This document shows positions 15,880 to 22,672 of a stretch of DNA of 64,000 nucleotides, one piece after another. Positions within the stretch are counted from its first letter, which is position 1; each line of letters opens with the position of its first letter. Below the pieces are notes generated by a model. It was not told where the DNA came from and made no database searches. It saw nothing but the letters and a program-made list of their open reading frames with translations. Source of the stretch: JAFGJU01 sp964570935 (lineage in GTDB: Bacteria > Eisenbacteria > RBG-16-71-46 > JAFGJU01); contig CAZMZP010000050.1 in NCBI GenBank assembly GCA_964570935.1, positions 17,388 to 81,387 on the forward strand, written 5' to 3'. Made by a program: the position numbers and the translations under genes.

Positions 15880-16793
15880 CTGGTAACTCTCTCCTGCAGC
15901 ACCGCCCGCCCCACCACGTAGTCGGCGAGCTCACAAAAATACACTCCGTGTCCGCCGAAATGGGCCGCTTCCAGTTTGGCCTCCTCTGCCAGGCCGCGCG
16001 CCTTTCTCAGAGACTCGGCCGGTCCCGCCACCAGGGGGTAGGTGGCCTTCGACCTCTCCGCGTCCCGGGCTCTCGTCTTTCCCAGCTCCCGCGCGCTGGC
16101 GCTCAAGTCCCTGATGTCGTCCACGATCTGGAACGCGAGACCCAGACGCTCGCCGTAGGCAGTCAGCGCCTTCATCCTGCGCGGTCCCGCCCCCGCCAGA
16201 AGCCCCCCCACCCTCAGAGAGCAGACTATCAGCGCTCCCGTCTTCCGCGTGTGGATGTAACGCACCGTGCTCAGCGGGACGCGCCTTCCTTCCGACTCGA
16301 TGTCCACCACCTGGCCCCCGACCACGCCCCTGGTTCCGGCGGCTCGCGCGATCTCGTGGATCACAGCGGTAACCGCGGCCGGCGGCACCCTGCGCGAAAC
16401 GCCCAGGGACGACACCAGCTCGAACGCCAGAGAAAGGAGAGCGTCTCCTGCCAGAAGCGCCACGGCCTCACCGAACTTCACGTGCACGGTCGGACGCCCC
16501 CTTCTCAGCTCGTCGTCGTCCATGCACGGCAGGTCGTCGTGGATCAGAGTGAAGTTGTGGATCAATTCTATCGCGGCGCCGGCGGGGTACACGTCTGCCC
16601 CGCGCCCGCCGCACGCCCTGTGCGCCAGGACACACAGCACCGGCCTTATCCTCTTGCCGTCCGACAGTACCGCATAACGCATGGCGCTGTGCACCGACGA
16701 GGGTCTCGTCCTCGCCGCGGGAAGCACGTCGCGCAGGACGGATTCGACCCGTCCCCTCTCGCGCCGCAAGAAACCATCGAGAAGAGAAGTCAC
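15876..16793 (-). CDS. ispA: Polyprenyl diphosphate synthase (farnesyl/geranylgeranyl type)
   Basis: This 305-residue all-alpha trans-prenyltransferase adds isopentenyl diphosphate units to allylic diphosphates. The first aspartate-rich motif is DDLPCMDDDELRRGRPTVH, of the bacterial DDxxxxD form, and the second is FQIVDDIRDLSASARELGK. The KRIRPVL substrate-binding region precedes them. The length and the split motif fit IspA-type short-chain synthases. I chose GTG at 16793, with TAGGAGAAAGA directly upstream; longer open frames would run into xseB. It follows xseB by 8 bases in the conserved xseA-xseB-ispA-dxs order. The exact chain length of the product cannot be fixed. Confidence 0.93.
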   Translation of the reverse strand: MTSLLDGFLRRERGRVESVLRDVLPAARTRPSSVHSAMRYAVLSDGKRIRPVLCVLAHRACGGRGADVYPAGAAIELIHNFTLIHDDLPCMDDDELRRGRPTVHVKFGEAVALLAGDALLSLAFELVSSLGVSRRVPPAAVTAVIHEIARAAGTRGVVGGQVVDIESEGRRVPLSTVRYIHTRKTGALIVCSLRVGGLLAGAGPRRMKALTAYGERLGLAFQIVDDIRDLSASARELGKTRARDAERSKATYPLVAGPAESLRKARGLAEEAKLEAAHFGGHGVYFCELADYVVGRAVLQERVTR

Positions 16794-16801
16794 TCTTTCT
16801 C

Positions 16802-17065
16802 CTACCTCGCGGACGCGTCTTCGTCCGAGAAGGTGAGGGGTTCCAGCTTGAATCCCTCGCCGCCGGGCATCAGCTTCTGCAGTTTCGCCTCGGCCGCCTC
16901 CAGCAGTGACGTGCACTCCTGGATCAGCTTCGTGCCCTCCTCAAAATACGCGATCGAGTCCTCCAGCGAGAGGTTACCCCTCTCCAGGCCGTTGACCAGC
17001 TCTTCCAGCCGGGCAAGGGCCTGCTCGAAGGTCTTTCCGCCGGGCTTGTCACGCGAGTCTTTCAT
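16802..17065 (-). CDS. xseB: Exodeoxyribonuclease VII small subunit
   Basis: This 87-residue helical protein binds the large subunit XseA to form exonuclease VII, which degrades single-stranded DNA in both directions. The signature FEQALARLEELVNGLERG followed by LSLEDSIAYFEEG is diagnostic of the family, and the usual helical hairpin is intact. A tail of about 20 residues extends beyond the conserved core. It overlaps the end of xseA by 17 bases, so it is translated from the same message at a linked rate, and it precedes ispA. Confidence 0.95.
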   Translation of the reverse strand: MKDSRDKPGGKTFEQALARLEELVNGLERGNLSLEDSIAYFEEGTKLIQECTSLLEAAEAKLQKLMPGGEGFKLEPLTFSDEDASAR

Positions 17066-18284
17066 TCTCGGACACCCCCTCCACGCTGCAACGCAGCGAG
17101 CCGCGATAAAGCTCCACGCTGACCCTCTGCCGGACGAGAGTCGCGGAAGCCTCTCTCAACACGGCACCCGTGGCCTCGTGCCTGCAGACCGCGTAGCCCC
17201 TGCGAAGCACTTCGGCCGGGTCAAGCGCGCGAAGCCTCCCGGAGTACGATTCCACGAGCTGCTTCCTTTCGCTCAGTATCCTGGAGCTCGACGTATGGAG
17301 TCTCCTGGATACTTCGTCAATCCTCTGCGCCCGCTGTCTCACAATGTCCGGAGCCCGGGCGAACGCGTAACGGCTCCTGGTCCTCTCTATCTCCCGCCTG
17401 AAACCCGATATCCTGTTCCTGACCGCGGCCGCCAGCCCCCTGGCCAGGGCCTGGACCTCTCTGGACACCTCTTGTCTGTCCCTGACCACCATCTGGGCCG
17501 CTCCGGACGGAGTCGGAGCCCTGACGTCGGCCACGAGGTCGGAAATCGTGAAGTCGATTTCGTGCCCGACCGCGGACACGACGGGGATGCGGGACCGGTG
17601 TATGGCGCGCGCCACGGCCTCTTCGTTGAACGCCCACAGGTCCTCCAGTGAACCGCCTCCTCTGCCTACTATGAGCACGTCCACTTCCCCGAACTTGTTG
17701 AACTCGTCTATGGCCTGGGCGACCTCCTGCGCCGCCCCTTCTCCCTGCACTTTCACCGGCCGCAGTATGATCTCCACGCACGGCTGTCTCTTGCGTATGA
17801 TGCGCACTATGTCCCTGATGGCGGCGCCGGTGGGCGACGTCACGACGCCGACCCTCCCCGGAAACTGCGGGAGCGGCCTCTTCCGCGACTCATCGAACAG
17901 GCCCTCCCTGGACAGCTTTCTCTTCAGCTCCTCCAGCGCGAGCTGGAGCGAACCCAGCCCGGCCGGAAGCATCTCGAAGACGCACAACTGGTACTGCCCG
18001 CTTCTCTCGTAGACCGTTATCTCCCCGCGCGCCTCGACGGAAATTCCGTTTTCCACGGTGAACGAGAGCTTGCTGTTGGCCTGCCGGAACATCACGCACC
18101 TGAGCTGCGAGGCCTCGTCCTTCAGCGAGAAATACATGTGGCCCGACGTGTGCAGCGTAAAGTTCGAGACCTCGCCCTTGACCCACACCACCGGGATGCC
18201 GCCCTCGAGCACCTCTCTGACGAGACGCGTTATCTCTGAAACGGAGTACGGACCCGCGGGGAGTGGTTTACGCGAAGCTTCCAC
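17049..18284 (-). CDS. xseA: Exodeoxyribonuclease VII large subunit
   Basis: This is the 411-residue catalytic subunit of exonuclease VII. The N-terminal OB-fold (about residues 10-110) contains VWVKGEVSNFTLHTSGHMYF and LKDEASQLRCVMF. The catalytic domain follows with RVGVVTSPTGAAIRDI, DVLIVGRGGGSLEDLWAFN and SAVGHEIDFTISDLVAD, then a long helical region (about 270-370). All are family signatures. Length is slightly short of the 440-460 usual in proteobacteria. It overlaps folD upstream and xseB downstream by 17 bases each. Confidence 0.96.
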   Translation of the reverse strand: MEASRKPLPAGPYSVSEITRLVREVLEGGIPVVWVKGEVSNFTLHTSGHMYFSLKDEASQLRCVMFRQANSKLSFTVENGISVEARGEITVYERSGQYQLCVFEMLPAGLGSLQLALEELKRKLSREGLFDESRKRPLPQFPGRVGVVTSPTGAAIRDIVRIIRKRQPCVEIILRPVKVQGEGAAQEVAQAIDEFNKFGEVDVLIVGRGGGSLEDLWAFNEEAVARAIHRSRIPVVSAVGHEIDFTISDLVADVRAPTPSGAAQMVVRDRQEVSREVQALARGLAAAVRNRISGFRREIERTRSRYAFARAPDIVRQRAQRIDEVSRRLHTSSSRILSERKQLVESYSGRLRALDPAEVLRRGYAVCRHEATGAVLREASATLVRQRVSVELYRGSLRCSVEGVSENERLA

Positions 18285-19170
18285 GCTGACCTCCTGTCAA
18301 GGCCCTGCAGGCCTGAAGGGTGTTCTTGAGGAGCATCGCCACTGTCATGGGTCCCACACCGCCCGGGACTGGTGTGATGGCTGACGCCACTTCCCTCACC
18401 TCGTCGAACAGGACGTCACCCACCAGCCTCGTTCCGCTGGGAGAGGACTGATCCGGCACGCGGTTCGTGCCGACGTCGACCACCACGGCGCCCGGGGAGA
18501 CCATGGAACCCCTAACGAATCCGGCGCTCCCGATCGCGGCAACCAGTATGTCGGCCGACCTGGTTATGTCCGAGAGGTTGCGGGAAAACGAGTGGCAGAG
18601 GGTTACGGTCGCGTTCAGGCCCTTCCTCTTGAGGCTCAGGTAGTTGGCCAGCGGCTTCCCCACGATGTTGCTCCTGCCCAGCACGACAACGTGCGCGCCC
18701 TCCACGTCCACCGCGTTCCTGGCCAACAGCTCGCAGATGCCGGCCGGCGTGGCCGGAAGGAAAACCGGCTCGCCCATCACCAGCCTGCCCACGTTCAACG
18801 GATGAAACCCGTCCACGTCCTTGCGTGGGTCCATGAGTTCCAGGATCCGGAGCGGGTCCAGGCGGACGGGCAGAGGCAGCTGAACGATAACGCCATGTAC
18901 ATTAATGTCTTGAGCAATCTCTCTGAGGAGTGCCTTTAAGCTCTCTTCGCCCGTCTCTTGAGGCAGGGCGACGATGCTGGAGTGCATTCCGACCTCGTCC
19001 GAGGCCTTGGCCTTCGCCCTCATGTACACGACAGACCCCGGGTCCTCGCCGACCCGTATCATCGTGAGCGCCGGCCGCACCCCGCGTTCAGCCAGGCCCC
19101 GCACCTGTTCCTTTATGTCATTCCTGATCTGTGCTGCTACTGGCTTGCCTTCCAGCAGTCTCGCGGTCAT
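18268..19170 (-). CDS. folD: Bifunctional methylenetetrahydrofolate dehydrogenase/cyclohydrolase
   Basis: This 300-residue FolD interconverts 5,10-methylene-, methenyl- and 10-formyl-tetrahydrofolate with NADP. The catalytic region YMRAKAKASDEVG contains the key Tyr and Lys. The folate-binding segment GVIVQLPLPVRLD and the NADP-binding segment VVLGRSNIVGKPLANYL follow, and ITPVPGGVGPMTVAMLL near the end is the second family signature. The length is standard. It leads the group folD-xseA-xseB-ispA and its end overlaps the xseA start by 17 bases. It lies 47 bases after ymdB, a spacing that still permits cotranscription. Confidence 0.96.
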   Translation of the reverse strand: MTARLLEGKPVAAQIRNDIKEQVRGLAERGVRPALTMIRVGEDPGSVVYMRAKAKASDEVGMHSSIVALPQETGEESLKALLREIAQDINVHGVIVQLPLPVRLDPLRILELMDPRKDVDGFHPLNVGRLVMGEPVFLPATPAGICELLARNAVDVEGAHVVVLGRSNIVGKPLANYLSLKRKGLNATVTLCHSFSRNLSDITRSADILVAAIGSAGFVRGSMVSPGAVVVDVGTNRVPDQSSPSGTRLVGDVLFDEVREVASAITPVPGGVGPMTVAMLLKNTLQACRALTGGQRGSFA

Positions 19171-19217
19171 TGTAGTGTCTCCAGTCCGAACCGCACCGCG
19201 GCCAGCCCGGCTTCCGG

Positions 19218-20039
19218 CTAGGAGGCGTTCCCGTCGGCCTCGTCCTCGGACCCGCGTCGGGCGTCCACCGGGACTGAGAGCCGCGTGATGGACTTGCAGA
19301 CCCCGGTCGAAGGCTCGACGTCCAGAACGACTCCGTTCAGTCTCACGTCGTTCCTGGCCGGCGTGAACCTGACGGTCACCTGCGTCAGGAAGCGCTTTAT
19401 CGCCGCCTCCTTCTCTATGCCAATCACCGAGTCGAAGCCGCCAGTCATCCCCGCGTCGGTGATGTAGCCGGTGCCGCCGGGCAGAACCCTTTCGTCCGCG
19501 GTCTGCACGTGAGTGTGAGTGCCCACAACGGCGCTAACACGCCCGTCCAGGTACCATCCCATCGCCACCTTCTCGCTGGTGGCCTCCGCGTGCATGTCCA
19601 CTAGTATGATCTTGGTGCTGGCGCGCAGCTCTCCCACGGCCAGGTCCGCCCGTCTGAACGGACAGTCCACCTCTCGTATGAAAACCCGCCCTAACAGGTT
19701 CAGGACTCCGACGGCGTGTCCGTCGGCCGACAGAAAGACGCCCTGGCCCGAGCCAGGCACTGGAGGCGGGTAGTTGGCGGGCCTGAGGATCCTGGGTTCG
19801 TGCACCACCAGGTCCATGGCCTCCTTCCTGTCCCAGAGGTGGTTTCCCGAGGTGATAACGTCCACACCCGCGGCGAAGATCTCCTCAGCGGTCCCGGGGG
19901 TGAGCCCGAACCCGGCCGCGGCGTTCTCACCGTTGGCCACGCAGAAGCTGTAACCCCATTCTTTCTTAAGGCTCGGCAGGATCCTGAGAGCGCCCCTTCC
20001 GGGCGAACCCACGATGTCGGAAATGAACAGAATTCTCAT
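19218..20039 (-). CDS. ymdB: YmdB-family metallophosphoesterase
   Basis: This 273-residue binuclear metallophosphatase of the TIGR00282 family is known in Bacillus to hydrolyse 2',3'-cyclic nucleotides and to influence biofilm decisions. The metal-site motifs are FISDIVGSPGR (Asp8), VANGENAAAGFG (Glu38/Asn39) and TSGNHLWDRKE (Asn66-His67), and later VDMHAEATSEK and VVGTHTHVQTAD carry the remaining histidines. Its place directly downstream of rny repeats the conserved rny-ymdB pairing of Bacillus. The last 15 residues are a charged extension. Confidence 0.92.
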   Translation of the reverse strand: MRILFISDIVGSPGRGALRILPSLKKEWGYSFCVANGENAAAGFGLTPGTAEEIFAAGVDVITSGNHLWDRKEAMDLVVHEPRILRPANYPPPVPGSGQGVFLSADGHAVGVLNLLGRVFIREVDCPFRRADLAVGELRASTKIILVDMHAEATSEKVAMGWYLDGRVSAVVGTHTHVQTADERVLPGGTGYITDAGMTGGFDSVIGIEKEAAIKRFLTQVTVRFTPARNDVRLNGVVLDVEPSTGVCKSITRLSVPVDARRGSEDEADGNAS

Positions 20040-20076
20040 CGGAGCCTTCTACGGCGCCTCGACGCGGACTCGATCC

Positions 20077-21645
20077 CTACTTCGCGTAGTCAACCGCCCT
20101 CGTCTCACGGATGACGATTATCTTTATCTGTCCAGGGTATTCGAGCTCGCGCTCGATCTTTCTGGCTATGTCCGAGGCCAGCATCGACGCCTTCGCGTCG
20201 TCGACCTCCTTGTGCTCCACCATGATCCGGATCTCGCGCCCGGCCTGGATGGCGTAGGATTTCACGACTCCCGGGAAGGAGTCGGCTATGTGTTCGAGTT
20301 TCTCCAGACGCTTGACGTAGGTCTCCAGCGTCTCCCTTCTCGCCCCCGGCCTGGCTCCGGACACGGCGTCGGCCGCCTGCACCAGCACCCCCATCAACGA
20401 ATCCGGATTCGGGTCGTCGTGATGGCCGCCGACGGCCTCCACCACGATCGGCGCCTCGCCGTACTTGATGACTATCTCCCGGCCTATCTGAGCGTGAGTG
20501 CCTTCCACCTCGTGGTCAGCTGCCTTGCCTATGTCGTGCAGCAGGCCCGCCCTCTTGGCCACCGTGGCGTCCAGGCCCAGCTCGGACGCCATCACTGCGG
20601 CCAGGAATGCCACTTCCTTGCTGTGCTCCAGCACGTTCTGGCCGTAACTCGTGCGGTACCTCAGGCGCCCCAGGAGCCTGACCAGCTCCCCGTGGAGCCC
20701 GTGGATGCCGACTTCGAGACAGGTACGCTCGCCTGTCTCTCGTATCTGCTCGTCCATCTCCTTCTGGATCTTCGTCACCACTTCTTCGATCCTTCCAGGA
20801 TGGATGCGCCCGTCGTTGATGAGCTTCTCGAGCGAGAGTCTCGCGACCTCTCGCCGGATGGGGTCGAAGCCCGACAGGATCACCGCCTCCGGAGTGTCGT
20901 CGATTATGACGTCGATGCCCGTGACGGTCTCGAAGGCCCTGATGTTCCGTCCTTCCCTGCCGATTATCCGCCCCTTCATCTCGTCGTTCGGCAGCGACAC
21001 CACGGACACAGTGGACTCGACCACGTGCTCCGCGGCGCACCTCTGGATGGCCAGCGTCAGGATCTTTCTCACTTCCTTGTCCGCTTCCTTGACCGCGTTC
21101 TCCTTTATCTCGCTCAGCAGGCGCGCTGCCTCGTGCCTGGCCTCGCCTTCAAGGTTGGACATCAGAAGCTGCTTCGCCTCTTCGGAGCTCAAGCCCGCGA
21201 TCTTCTCCAGCCGCGAATTCTGCTCCCTGATCAGCTCGGCCAGCTCCCTGTTCCGCTCCTCTATGGCCTTTTCCTTGGCCAGGGTGTCCCGTTCCAGGCG
21301 CCTTACGTCTCGTTCCTTCCTCTCCAGCACGTCAGCGCGCCGGTTGAGACTGCCTTCCTTTTCGCCCAGGCGCCTCTCCAGCGCCTGGAGCTGCTGGCGC
21401 TGCGACTGGCTCTCTTTTTCAAAACTTGCCTTGGCCTTGTACCATTCGTCCTTGGCCTCCAGCACGGCGCTCTTCTTCCTGGTCTCCGCTTCCTTCTGCG
21501 CCTCGCGAACTATCTTCTCGGCCAGCTTCTCTGCGTTAAGGACCTTGGTCTCCGATACCTTCTTGTACGTGTACCAGCCGATGAAAAACGTGCCGATGGC
21601 GACGAGCACGCCTAACACAATGAAGAACATCACGGCGAAGTTCAT
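20077..21645 (-). CDS. rny: Ribonuclease Y
   Basis: This 522-residue membrane-anchored endoribonuclease initiates mRNA decay. It has an N-terminal membrane helix (about residues 4-24) and a long coiled coil (about 30-195). A KH domain follows, with GRIIGREGRNIRAFE at about residues 218-232, and then an HD domain whose metal-binding HD pair is in GLLHDIGKAADHEVEG (about 366-381). Order and length are those of the family. It is followed by ymdB and lies about 320 bases after zapA, with the probable 6S RNA in the gap. GAGGTGGTGGTC stands before the ATG. Confidence 0.96.
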   Translation of the reverse strand: MNFAVMFFIVLGVLVAIGTFFIGWYTYKKVSETKVLNAEKLAEKIVREAQKEAETRKKSAVLEAKDEWYKAKASFEKESQSQRQQLQALERRLGEKEGSLNRRADVLERKERDVRRLERDTLAKEKAIEERNRELAELIREQNSRLEKIAGLSSEEAKQLLMSNLEGEARHEAARLLSEIKENAVKEADKEVRKILTLAIQRCAAEHVVESTVSVVSLPNDEMKGRIIGREGRNIRAFETVTGIDVIIDDTPEAVILSGFDPIRREVARLSLEKLINDGRIHPGRIEEVVTKIQKEMDEQIRETGERTCLEVGIHGLHGELVRLLGRLRYRTSYGQNVLEHSKEVAFLAAVMASELGLDATVAKRAGLLHDIGKAADHEVEGTHAQIGREIVIKYGEAPIVVEAVGGHHDDPNPDSLMGVLVQAADAVSGARPGARRETLETYVKRLEKLEHIADSFPGVVKSYAIQAGREIRIMVEHKEVDDAKASMLASDIARKIERELEYPGQIKIIVIRETRAVDYAK

Positions 21646-21665
21646 CTATGACCACCACCTCTAAA

Positions 21666-21698
21666 GCAGACCTGAAATGAAAATCCCCACCGGTCTGC
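21666..21698 (-). terminator. Possible terminator after the 6S-like RNA
   Basis: On the minus strand GCAGACC and GGTCTGC form a perfect seven-pair stem with a 19-nt loop, followed by TTTA. The short T run and large loop make this a weak candidate. It may instead be part of the rny leader. Confidence 0.35.
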
Positions 21699-21724
21699 CG
21701 TGTGACAGAGACTTTTGAACCTGG

Positions 21725-21847
21725 ACATGCCCAGGTGGGCGCCAGACTCCTGGTCGTCGCGCCCCCGCCGGTGCGGGTCCCGCTGTTACCCGAAGAACAG
21801 GCTCCCTCAGAACAACTGTTGGCTCAAAAACGCCCACATCAACACGT
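21725..21847 (-). ncRNA. ssrS: Probable 6S RNA (ssrS)
   Basis: The minus strand begins ACGTG-TTGAT-GTGGGCG and ends CGCCCAC-CTGGG-CATGT. This gives a closing stem of 5 and 7 pairs around an internal loop. The interior begins TTTTTGAGCCAACAG, continues to GGGAGCC, then has a small hairpin (CTGTT...AACAG) and a GC-rich hairpin (CCCGC...GCGGG), which fits a 6S-type open bubble. The TTTTGAGCC/GGGAGCC pattern and the position directly after zapA match the usual ssrS locus. 6S RNA sequesters sigma-70 RNA polymerase. The core is shorter than the usual 160-190 nt, so the ends may extend. Confidence 0.6.
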
Positions 21848-21969
21848 GCACGGTAGGGATTTTCAGTTTACGGCTTTAGCCCTACTTCTGTTCGATTCCG
21901 GCAGATCTACTTGCTCTTGCGATTCCTCCTTCCCTGAAGCTCTGCCTAGAATTGGCGGAAGCTGGTCTG

Positions 21970-22266
21970 TCATTCATCTGCCAGGACTATCTCCAGCTTG
22001 GAGACGATCCCGGCCGCTCGCTCACGGACTTGCGAGAGCGCGAGTTCCCTCTCTCTTCTCTCCTTGAACAACTCGTCTGCAAGGTTCAGCGAGGCCAGAA
22101 TGGCCACCTTTCCGAGCGTCGCCACGGACAGCTTCTCGTTGATCTCCCTCATCTTGCTGTCCACGTAGCGCGCGACCTCGGCTATGTAGTCAGGATCGGC
22201 CTGCCCCCGGATCTTGTACTCTCCCCCGAATATCTGAACCTTGATGACGTTCTGGTCTTCGTTCAT
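21970..22266 (-). CDS. zapA: Cell division protein ZapA
   Basis: This 98-residue protein binds and bundles FtsZ filaments at the division ring. The family core is visible: VIKVQIFGGEYKIRG, then YIAEVARYVDSKMREINEKL (the helix start), then VAILASLNLADELF, and a C-terminal coiled coil rich in Glu and Arg that makes the dimer. The length is typical. It follows a ZapB-like coiled-coil gene by about 80 bases and precedes the 6S RNA. This zapB-like/zapA pair just after pheT is a frequent arrangement in several phyla. Confidence 0.92.
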   Translation of the reverse strand: MNEDQNVIKVQIFGGEYKIRGQADPDYIAEVARYVDSKMREINEKLSVATLGKVAILASLNLADELFKERRERELALSQVRERAAGIVSKLEIVLADE

Positions 22267-22347
22267 GGCTTCTCTCTGTCAATCCATGGGCTCTGAATTA
22301 TGCCAGCTTCTCTTCCCTACCGCGTGAGCTCTCACCGTTCCGGCCGG

Positions 22348-22632
22348 TCACCCGTCCAGCCACTCGAACTGCGTCAGTATGGCCTCGAGCCGGGTCTCCA
22401 CACGCTTTCTGAGCTCGACGAGCGAATCGCGCTCGTTCTCGAGCTGCGCTATGCGAGACTTCAGCTCCTTGTGTGTCCCGTCACTGCCGGACTCGGCCGC
22501 CTTCAGCTCCCGAAGGCGCTGGTTGAGTTCCTGATTGCTTGACCTAAGCTTAGAGTTCTCCTCCTTAAGTCTCTTGATTGCCGAAGCAACACGTTCAACT
22601 TTTCTTTCCAGCTCTGTGAAGATGTTTTCCAT
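22348..22632 (-). CDS. ZapB-like coiled-coil division protein
   Basis: This 94-residue protein is almost entirely coiled coil. Heptads run from MENIFTELERKVERVASAIK through about residue 85, broken by a short polar stretch (AAESGSDGTHK, about 45-55), and the protein ends FEWLDG. The small size, the coiled-coil content and the place between pheT and zapA match the ZapB/DUF904 type of FtsZ-ring-associated protein. Sequence conservation in this group is low, so the name rests mainly on shape and context. Confidence 0.7.
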   Translation of the reverse strand: MENIFTELERKVERVASAIKRLKEENSKLRSSNQELNQRLRELKAAESGSDGTHKELKSRIAQLENERDSLVELRKRVETRLEAILTQFEWLDG

Positions 22633-22672
22633 ACGATTGACTCTGACCGTTGCCCGGCGCCCGAGGCTCGTG

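Larger units (their letters stand above)
21646..21969 (-). other. Gene-free stretch between zapA and rny holding structured RNA
   Basis: These 324 bases have no plausible ORF. On the minus strand they hold, in order, a hairpin-forming segment (GTAGGG ... CCCTAC, about 21853-21884), a 123-nt structured core interpreted as 6S RNA (21725-21847), and a stem-loop (21666-21698) that could terminate that RNA. The rny ribosome site follows. Confidence 0.6.

Noticed and set aside
13609..15921. A 770-codon open frame on the plus strand opposite dxs, and many other long plus-strand frames
   Set aside because: These are shadows of real minus-strand genes in GC-rich DNA: they lack family motifs and ribosome sites, and the opposite strand encodes recognised enzymes.
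22287..22296. Repeated GGCATAATT (also near 1133 and 1338) as a fourth sigma-54 or shared regulatory motif
   Set aside because: None of the three has GC exactly 10 bases after GG, and two lack the first T of TGGCA. The shared nine bases are probably chance, or at most a -10-like element.
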